From an uncultured Eubacteriales bacterium (GTDB taxonomy: Bacteria; Bacillota; Clostridia; Christensenellales; QALW01): a stretch of 22,290 nt of DNA. Under the pieces are notes generated by a model, which saw only the letters and a list, made by a program, of their open reading frames with translations, was not told the origin of the DNA and searched no databases. Both the position numbers and the translations under genes were made by a program. Where the stretch lies: the NCBI GenBank assembly GCA_900552055.1, contig URYI01000018.1, forward strand, positions 1 to 22,290, given 5' to 3'. Positions 16,928 through 22,290 of this stretch are shown here, one piece after another. Positions within the stretch are counted from its first letter, which is position 1. Each line of letters opens with the position of its first letter.

Positions 16928-17968
16928 ATGATTAAAACAAGCGTCATTGGCGCAACAGGCTACGCAGGAGCCGAATTGGTAAGACTTCTTGCTTCTCATC
17001 CCCAAGTGGAAATAGCCCATTTAGTCTCGCATAGCTATGCAGGCCAGGATATGAATCAGATATACAAAAATTTTGAAGGAAAGTTTTCCCAAACCCTGGA
17101 TCCATTAGATATAGATATGCTGATTGAGGACAGCGACTGTATTTTTACCAGCCTGCCCCATTCAGCGGGCGGAGAAGTTATCGCCCAGCTTTACAATGCC
17201 GGCAAAACAGTCATAGATTTAAGCGGGGATTACCGTTATAACGACGCGGCTGTATATGAAAAATGGTACGGAGCAGCCCATCCCCATCCCGAACTGCTCA
17301 AAAAGAGCGTGTACGGCCTGCCCGAACTGCATAGAGAAGAAATTAAGAAATCAAAGCTAATAGGCAACCCTGGCTGTTACACCACATGCTCCATCCTGGC
17401 TCTTGCTCCCTTAGCCAAGGCCGGAATAATAGATAATAAAAGCATTATAATTGATGCAAAGTCCGGTTCTACCGGTGCGGGACGGTCGGTTTCCCAGGCA
17501 ATGCATTTCTGCGAAGTAAATGAGAGCGTAAAAGCTTACAAAGTGGCAACCCACCGTCACACTTCCGAAATAGAGCAGGAACTGTCCCTGCTTGCAAAGG
17601 AAAACATCCAGCTTTCCTTTACTCCCCATCTTCTGCCCATTAACCGGGGCATACTTGCCACAAGCTACGCTAATCTCACTGCTGATGTGGATTTTGATTA
17701 TGTATACGAGCTTTATATGCAGGCATATTCATCCCATCCCTTCGTCGTTATATGCCAAAAAAACGAGCTGCCCGAAATTAAGCATGTCGCCGGCTCAAAT
17801 TATATTCATATCGGCTTTGTGCTGGATATGCGGCTTAAACGGATTATTGTTGTTTCTGTAATTGACAATCTTATAAAAGGCGCCGCCGGCCAGGCAATCC
17901 AAAATATGAATCTTATATACGGACTGGATGAAACAACCGCGCTTAATATGCCCGCTTGGTATCTGTAA
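16928..17968 (+). CDS. argC: N-acetyl-gamma-glutamyl-phosphate reductase
   Basis: A 346-residue enzyme that reduces N-acetylglutamyl phosphate to N-acetylglutamate semialdehyde with NADPH, the third step of arginine synthesis. GATGYAGAELVRLLASHP (8-25) is the nucleotide-binding motif, Cys150 in GNPGCYTT is the catalytic cysteine, and HRHTSEIEQE near 209-218 includes the conserved histidine. KSGSTGAGR near 178-186 is typical. Start ATG 16928; AGGAT lies 10 nt before it. First gene of argC-argB-argD-argF, 15 nt before argB. Full length for type 1 ArgC. Confidence 0.97.
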   Translation: MIKTSVIGATGYAGAELVRLLASHPQVEIAHLVSHSYAGQDMNQIYKNFEGKFSQTLDPLDIDMLIEDSDCIFTSLPHSAGGEVIAQLYNAGKTVIDLSGDYRYNDAAVYEKWYGAAHPHPELLKKSVYGLPELHREEIKKSKLIGNPGCYTTCSILALAPLAKAGIIDNKSIIIDAKSGSTGAGRSVSQAMHFCEVNESVKAYKVATHRHTSEIEQELSLLAKENIQLSFTPHLLPINRGILATSYANLTADVDFDYVYELYMQAYSSHPFVVICQKNELPEIKHVAGSNYIHIGFVLDMRLKRIIVVSVIDNLIKGAAGQAIQNMNLIYGLDETTALNMPAWYL

Positions 17969-17983
17969 AAAGGAGAGAGAAAA

Positions 17984-18874
17984 ATGAACGATATTTATAA
18001 CGAATATATAGCCAAAGCAAATATACTCACAGAAGCTTTGCCGTATATACAAAAATTTTCAGGCAAAACCATAGTAATAAAATACGGCGGCAACGCCATG
18101 ACCGACGAAAGCATAACTAAAACCATACTTCAAGACATAACCCTGCTTAAATATGTAGGCGTAAATCCTGTAGTAGTACATGGCGGCGGACCTGAAATAA
18201 ATAAAATGCTGGCTAAATTAGATATAAAATCCTCCTTCCATAACGGCCTGCGCATTACCGATGCCGCAACAATGGAGGTAGTCCAGATGGTGCTTACAGG
18301 CAAAATCAACAAAGACATAGTTTCAAGCATAAACGCTCTGGGAGGCAAAGCCATAGGCCTGAGCGGAAAGGATGCTTCTCTGATAACCGTTCAGAAGAAC
18401 CCGCCTACGCCGGACGGAGTTGACCTGGGCTTTGTAGGCAAAGTTACCGGAGTTAATACAAAACTGCTGGAAAAACTGGTTCAGGATGAATATATCCCGG
18501 TAATTGCGCCTGTTGGCGCAGACGAGCAGGGAAACAGCTATAATATAAACGCCGATACCGTAGCAGGCGAAATAGCTGCCCGCCTCAAAGCGGAAAAGCT
18601 TATCTTCTTAACAGACACCGACGGCATATATGAGAATTATGAGGACAAAAGCTCACTTATGAGCGTTATAAGCATCAATCAGATTAATAAGATGATAGCT
18701 TCGGGCGCCATTGAGGGAGGCATGATACCCAAAGTGCGCGGCTGCATTAAAGGAATTGAATCAGGAGTGCATCATACCCATATTTTAAACGGCACTATCC
18801 CCCACCCGCTTATCCTTGAAATTTTTACCGATAAGGGCATTGGCACAATGGTGACAGAAAAGGAGGCCGTCTGA
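17984..18874 (+). CDS. argB: Acetylglutamate kinase
   Basis: A 296-residue amino acid kinase that phosphorylates N-acetylglutamate. IKYGGNAM near 30-37 and VVHGGGPEINKML near 62-74 are the nucleotide and substrate loops; NINADTVAGEIA near 188-199 and EGGMIPKV near 245-252 complete the active site. An N-terminal helix of about 25 residues stands before the first strand, the feature of hexameric, arginine-inhibited kinases such as that of Thermotoga, so feedback inhibition by arginine is likely. AAGGAGAG precedes the ATG by a good distance. Its TGA stop abuts the argD ATG. Confidence 0.97.
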   Translation: MNDIYNEYIAKANILTEALPYIQKFSGKTIVIKYGGNAMTDESITKTILQDITLLKYVGVNPVVVHGGGPEINKMLAKLDIKSSFHNGLRITDAATMEVVQMVLTGKINKDIVSSINALGGKAIGLSGKDASLITVQKNPPTPDGVDLGFVGKVTGVNTKLLEKLVQDEYIPVIAPVGADEQGNSYNINADTVAGEIAARLKAEKLIFLTDTDGIYENYEDKSSLMSVISINQINKMIASGAIEGGMIPKVRGCIKGIESGVHHTHILNGTIPHPLILEIFTDKGIGTMVTEKEAV

Positions 18875-20071
18875 ATGAATCTGGAACAGATAATTGAGCT
18901 GGATAAAAGCTGCTATATGAATGTTTTCGGCAGCCGCACGCCTGTTTGCTTTGAATACGGCAAAGGCAGCACCCTTTATGACAAATCAGGCAAAGCCTAT
19001 ATTGATTTCCTGGGCGGAATAGCCGTAAACTGCTTAGGCTACGGCGACGAGGGGCTCACTCAGGCTATAAGCGAGCAGGCGCAGAAATTAATTCACTGCT
19101 CCAACCTCTTCTACATTGAAAAACAAACCGAGCTGGCTCAAAAGCTTTATCAGCTTTCAGGCGGTTACAAATGCTTTTTCTGCAACAGCGGCGCTGAAGC
19201 CAACGAAGGCGCTTTTAAGCTGGCGCGCAAATATTTTTACGCCCAAGGCATAGACAGATATGAGATAATTTCGGCTAAAAATTCATTCCACGGCCGGACC
19301 ATGGCCACAATAGCCGCCACAGGACAGGAAAAATACCAGCTGCCATACGCTCCCCTGCCCGCGGGCTTTATAAACGTGGAATACAACTCCATAGACGCAT
19401 TAAAAAGCGCGCTCACTCCTCATACGGCCGCCGTTGTTTTGGAAACCACTCAGGGAGAAAGCGGCGTTATAGAGGGCCGGCCAGAATATCTTAAAGCAGT
19501 AAGCGAATTATGCAGAAAAGAAGGCATTCTCCTTATAGTAGACGAGGTGCAGACAGGCATGGGGCGCACCGGGACCATGTTCTCCTTCGAGCAGTATAAT
19601 TTAAAACCAGATATATTTACCCTGGCTAAAGGCTTAGGCGGTGGAGTTCCAATAGGTGCAGTGCTGGCGCGGCCCGAAACAGCAGATGCATTTGCGCCGG
19701 GCGACCACGGCAGCACCTTCGGCGGCAATCCATTGGCCTGCGCCGCCGCGGTATATGTGACCCGGCGGCTGGACGAAAATATGCTCAGTCAGGTAACGCA
19801 AAAAGGAGAATATTTAAAAAGCCGCCTTGGGGAATTGGCTAAAAAATATTCCTTCATAAAAGAGGTGCGCGGAAAGGGCCTGCTTGTGGGCATGGAATTA
19901 TCGCAGAATATTTCGGGCAAGGATATAGTTGCCAAAGCGCTTATAAAAGGCTTTATTCTTAACTGCGCCGGACACAACACCCTGCGCTTTGCCCCGCCCT
20001 TTATCATAACCAAGGAAGAAATAGACGCGCTTATAGTCGCGCTTGACGAAATTTTTACAACCATTAAATAA
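18875..20071 (+). CDS. argD: Acetylornithine aminotransferase
   Basis: A 398-residue class III PLP aminotransferase that converts N-acetylglutamate semialdehyde to N-acetylornithine with glutamate. CNSGAEANEGAFKLARK near 103-119, SFHGRTMA near 137-144, VDEVQTGMGRTG near 222-233 and the PLP lysine Lys252 (TLAKGLGGGVPIGA) are all in place, as is the GSTFGGNPLAC segment. It begins immediately after argB, with AAAGGAGG inside the argB end as ribosome binding site, so the two are translationally linked. Close relatives act on succinylornithine or GABA, but the operon settles the call. Confidence 0.96.
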   Translation: MNLEQIIELDKSCYMNVFGSRTPVCFEYGKGSTLYDKSGKAYIDFLGGIAVNCLGYGDEGLTQAISEQAQKLIHCSNLFYIEKQTELAQKLYQLSGGYKCFFCNSGAEANEGAFKLARKYFYAQGIDRYEIISAKNSFHGRTMATIAATGQEKYQLPYAPLPAGFINVEYNSIDALKSALTPHTAAVVLETTQGESGVIEGRPEYLKAVSELCRKEGILLIVDEVQTGMGRTGTMFSFEQYNLKPDIFTLAKGLGGGVPIGAVLARPETADAFAPGDHGSTFGGNPLACAAAVYVTRRLDENMLSQVTQKGEYLKSRLGELAKKYSFIKEVRGKGLLVGMELSQNISGKDIVAKALIKGFILNCAGHNTLRFAPPFIITKEEIDALIVALDEIFTTIK

Positions 20072-20090
20072 AAGGAGCTGTTATCTATAA

Positions 20091-21062
20091 ATGAAGCTGG
20101 AAAATTATACTCCCCAAAAACCCTTTAGCCAAAAGCATCTGCTGCGCTTACAGGATTATACCAAAGACGAAATTTTACAGGTGCTTTCCCTGGCTCTGGA
20201 TTTAAAAGCAAAGCAGAAAGCACATATCCCCCATAAACTGCTCGAAGGCAAGACGCTGGCCATGATATTTACCAAAGTTTCTACCCGTACCCGCGTTTCA
20301 TTTGAAACGGGCATGCAGCAGCTGGGCGGGCACGCCTTGTTCCTCAGCAGCAACGATATACAGCTGGGCCGGGGCGAACCCATAGCGGATACTGCCAGAG
20401 TCATGTCCCGCATGGTGGACGGCATAATGATACGCACCTTTAAGCAGTCTGACGTGGAAGATTTAGCCAAATACGGTTCAGTCCCGGTAATAAACGGCCT
20501 TACAGACCTTTTGCACCCATGCCAGGTATTAGCCGACCTTTTAACCATATACGAACATAAAAACAAGCTGAAAGGGCTTAAATTGGCCTATTTGGGAGAC
20601 GGCAACAATATGGCGCACTCCCTCCTCATAGGATGCTCCAAGGTGGGCATGGATGTCGCCGTAGGCTGCCCTGAGGGATATATGCCCCAGGCTGAAATAG
20701 TCGAGCAGGCCAAAGCCAACGCGCAGGCCGAGGGCTCGAATGTATTAATCACTGCCAGCCCGCAGGAGGCGGCTGCCGGCGCCGATGTAATTTATGCAGA
20801 CGTATGGGCCAGCATGGGCCAGGAAGCCGAACAGAAAAAGCGGGAGCAGATATTCCCGCCCTACCAGGTAAATAAAGAGCTGTTCAGCCTGGCCAAGCCC
20901 GACGCTATATTTTTGCACTGCCTGCCTGCTCACCGCGGCGAAGAAGTTACTTCTGACGTAATAGATTCAAGCGCCAGCGTAATATTTGACGAAGCCGAAA
21001 ACCGCCTGCACGCCCAAAAGGCCGTAATGGTCCTGCTTATGGGGGAGGCTTCCAAAAAATGA
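20091..21062 (+). CDS. argF: Ornithine carbamoyltransferase, anabolic
   Basis: A 323-residue enzyme that joins carbamoyl phosphate and ornithine to citrulline. The carbamoyl phosphate motif STRTR is at 64-68, HPCQ at 142-145, the ornithine SMG loop at 241-243, and HCLPAHRGEEV at 276-286. The N-terminal extension before LLRLQDYT is slightly longer than common. AAAGGAG lies about 13 nt from the ATG, a rather long spacing, but an in-frame TAA directly before the ATG excludes an earlier start. Its end overlaps the next gene by four bases. It could be catabolic in principle; its place after argCBD and the ARG box point to synthesis. Confidence 0.96.
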   Translation: MKLENYTPQKPFSQKHLLRLQDYTKDEILQVLSLALDLKAKQKAHIPHKLLEGKTLAMIFTKVSTRTRVSFETGMQQLGGHALFLSSNDIQLGRGEPIADTARVMSRMVDGIMIRTFKQSDVEDLAKYGSVPVINGLTDLLHPCQVLADLLTIYEHKNKLKGLKLAYLGDGNNMAHSLLIGCSKVGMDVAVGCPEGYMPQAEIVEQAKANAQAEGSNVLITASPQEAAAGADVIYADVWASMGQEAEQKKREQIFPPYQVNKELFSLAKPDAIFLHCLPAHRGEEVTSDVIDSSASVIFDEAENRLHAQKAVMVLLMGEASKK

Positions 21063-21571
21063 CAGAAATACGCACGGCTAATGAAAAGGACGTTCCCGAC
21101 ATACTGTATATAACAAAAGAGGCCTTTAAAAAATATGCCGCCGATTTAGGACAGCCCGAAAAGGTTATGGCTCTTAAAGAGAATGAAAAAACCATTCTGG
21201 ACGAATTAAAGCGAAAAACCATTCTGCTTGGCTTTTACGAGGGCAAAGCAGTTGGGGCTGTCCGCTTTGAAAAAATACCGGGGAACCTCGCTTATATAAC
21301 CCGCTTCGGCGTACTGCCAGAGGCGCAGAAATGCGGAATGGGGCGAAAGCTTATAAGCGAGGTATGCGCCCGCTGCGCACAGGAGGGCATAACCGCAGTA
21401 GCGCTGCATACCTGCACTAAAATGTTTCCCCTTGTGCGTTTCTACTACGGGCAGGGCTTTTATATCCATTCCACAACCCAGGACCGGGGCTATGTGCGCG
21501 GATTGTTTTTAAAGGAACTGACAAGCCAAACTCACGAAACCATGGATTTAACTTTTGTCAGCAAGCTTTAA
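21059..21571 (+). CDS. GNAT family N-acetyltransferase
   Basis: A 170-residue single-domain GNAT protein. The acetyl-CoA pyrophosphate-binding motif Q-x-x-G-x-G is at 90-95 (QKCGMG), preceded by strand 4 (AYITRFGVLPE), and the late FYYGQGFY segment is the usual beta-6 region. The ATG overlaps the argF stop by four bases (ATGA), so it is part of the arg operon and likely translated with argF. Short GNAT-type acetylglutamate synthases are known in some bacteria, and no argA, argJ or argE is in this window, so an acetylglutamate-forming role is an attractive but unproven idea. Alternatives are acetylation of another amine. Last gene of the operon. Confidence 0.85.
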   Translation: MTEIRTANEKDVPDILYITKEAFKKYAADLGQPEKVMALKENEKTILDELKRKTILLGFYEGKAVGAVRFEKIPGNLAYITRFGVLPEAQKCGMGRKLISEVCARCAQEGITAVALHTCTKMFPLVRFYYGQGFYIHSTTQDRGYVRGLFLKELTSQTHETMDLTFVSKL

Positions 21572-22002
21572 ACGCCCGTATACCGGCTTGAAAAGCTCTT
21601 GCACGAATAAAAATATTATGCTATCATAATTTTGCTTATTGAAACAGCGGGTTAGGATGGCAATACAATACCACGTCTAATACGCTTAAAAAATGGAGAG
21701 CTTGTTTCCATTTAAAAAGCCGCCGTCCTTAAAATACTCAAGCATTCCTGCGTCCTGTTCTGCCCTGCAAATAAAAAAGCGCGCTTCCAGACTGTCGTAT
21801 ATTTTCGCCCGGAAGGCTAATACAGCAGACGCAAGGCGCACAGGTACCAGGGTATGCCATTGCCCTTGCAGCTTGGCGGGTGCATCTTTAATGCTAAAAA
21901 AGGTATTATTCTCCGATTGTATTGCTTAAACTAACATTGCATCTTTGCCCAAAGCTTCAGCAAGCTTAAAAATACTAATACCATAATAAAGGAAGTGTTT
22001 AT
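21572..22002. other. Intergenic region after the arginine operon
   Basis: About 430 bp without an intact gene. A weak AT-only hairpin (ATTATG, loop CTAT, CATAAT, 21615-21630, then TTT) might end the arg transcript. On the minus strand, 21925-21686 holds a stop-free reading frame listed separately. AAGGAAG at about 21989-21995 is the ribosome binding site of the next gene. No strong promoter for that gene was recognised. Confidence 0.5.
21686..21925 (-). pseudogene. Possible gene remnant without a start codon
   Basis: A stop-free frame of 79 codons between in-frame TAA codons. Its translation looks protein-like, with balanced composition, for example HTLVPVRLASAVLAFRAK and EYFKDGGFLNGNKLSIF at the C-terminus. 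The only ATG is 20 codons from the end, and no ribosome binding site is in place. Upstream of the in-frame stop the same frame continues with FKLAEALGKDAMLV. This may be a decayed gene, or chance. I do not recognise any family. Confidence 0.25.
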
Positions 22003-22206
22003 ATGAAGCAGATTGATAAGGATATGACCATACGGGAAGTACTGAGCATTTCCCCCGATTCGGCCGCGGTATTTGCGGGTTACGGAATGTTCTGCATAGG
22101 CTGCCCCAGCGCCCAGGCCGAAACGGTAGAAGAAGCCTGCCAGGCGCACGGCATTGACTGCGAAGCTCTTATAAAAGATATTAACGCTCTGGCCGATAAA
22201 AAATAA
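22003..22206 (+). CDS. DUF1858 / hybrid-cluster-protein-associated redox disulfide domain protein
   Basis: A 67-residue protein consisting of one DUF1858 domain. It has the family pattern: an N-terminal DMTIREVL segment, a GMFCIGCPSAQAETVEEAC motif with the redox-type pair Cys31 and Cys34, a third cysteine Cys46, then HGID. In other genomes such domains are small stand-alone proteins or are linked to hybrid cluster proteins and other redox enzymes; the exact role is unknown. AAGGAAG lies 7 nt before the ATG. No hcp gene is in the window. It is a single gene, followed by the intron boundary 31 bp after its stop. Confidence 0.9.
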   Translation: MKQIDKDMTIREVLSISPDSAAVFAGYGMFCIGCPSAQAETVEEACQAHGIDCEALIKDINALADKK

Positions 22207-22237
22207 AAAAATATCTTGACAAACGTATAATAATCTA

Positions 22238-22290
22238 ATCGAGTAGGAGGCTGACCATTAGTTGACCAGCCGACCTCTCACACCACCGTG
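22238..22290 (-). mobile_element. 3' end of a group II intron (cut by the window edge)
   Basis: Read on the minus strand, the edge sequence begins with CACGGTGGTGTGAGAGG (the 3' side of domain V and the V-VI linker), followed by a domain VI hairpin, GGCTGGTCA / TGGTCAGCC with a 5-nt loop and two G-U pairs, and then CTCCTACTCGAT, ending in the AT (AY) expected of a group II intron 3' terminus at 22238. This tail resembles those I know from bacterial introns that carry a reverse transcriptase/maturase. The 5' half of domain V, with the catalytic AGC, and any maturase lie beyond the window. Confidence 0.65.

Noticed and set aside
21693..21929. 78-codon plus-strand frame before the DUF1858 gene
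   Set aside because: No ribosome binding site, unnatural composition rich in Ser, Arg and Cys; the opposite strand reads more like protein.
22216..22231. TTGACA and TATAAT as a promoter after the DUF1858 gene
   Set aside because: Only 4 bp separate the two boxes, so they cannot work together as a promoter.

Overview
The window looks like a chromosomal segment of an anaerobic Gram-positive-type bacterium of the Firmicutes (Bacillota), most likely Clostridia-like. The reasons are the rnfCDGEAB gene order, lepA directly followed by hemW, strong AAGGAGG-type ribosome binding sites, GTG and TTG starts, sigma-A-like promoters, an ARG box of the ArgR/AhrC type and frequent AUA codons. G+C is intermediate by eye. 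The species is not identifiable from the sequence alone. No rRNA, tRNA or CRISPR array was seen.

Layout. (1) 8788 down to 191, minus strand: one long unit, rnfC-rnfD-rnfG-rnfE-rnfA-rnfB (the ferredoxin:NAD+ oxidoreductase ion pump), then a Ppx/GppA phosphatase with a C-terminal HD domain, then a YbhJ-type aconitase-superfamily hydratase. It has a good promoter at 8817-8845 and a terminator-like hairpin at 92-151. (2) 9037-11479, plus strand: a DUF368 (PopT-type) membrane protein with a terminator, then a MATE exporter. (3) 16551 down to 11917, minus strand: a tight operon icd - SEC-C protein - lepA - hemW. (4) 16928-21571, plus strand: the arginine operon argC-argB-argD-argF-GNAT acetyltransferase, divergent from icd. 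(5) 22003-22206: a small DUF1858 redox-disulfide protein, and at the right edge (22238-22290) what looks like the 3' end of a group II intron entering on the minus strand.

How the genes fit together. Rnf couples reduced ferredoxin oxidation to NAD+ reduction and ion export, which is central energy metabolism in a fermentative or acetogenic anaerobe. Isocitrate dehydrogenase makes 2-oxoglutarate and NADPH, which feeds glutamate and so the divergently transcribed arginine pathway. The arg operon has the four middle steps (kinase, reductase, aminotransferase, carbamoyltransferase) but no argJ, argE or argA; the GNAT protein that overlaps argF by 4 bp is a candidate for an acetyl-transfer step, which is inference only.

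The most unusual structure is non-coding. In the icd/argC intergenic region (16649-16842) a 194-bp element has a perfect 30-bp outer inverted repeat, a perfect 14-bp inner stem and three perfect hairpins inside, much more GC-rich than its flanks. It looks like a nested cruciform, possibly a non-autonomous mobile repeat or a structured RNA. GC-rich twin hairpins at the left edge (15-48) may be part of a related element.
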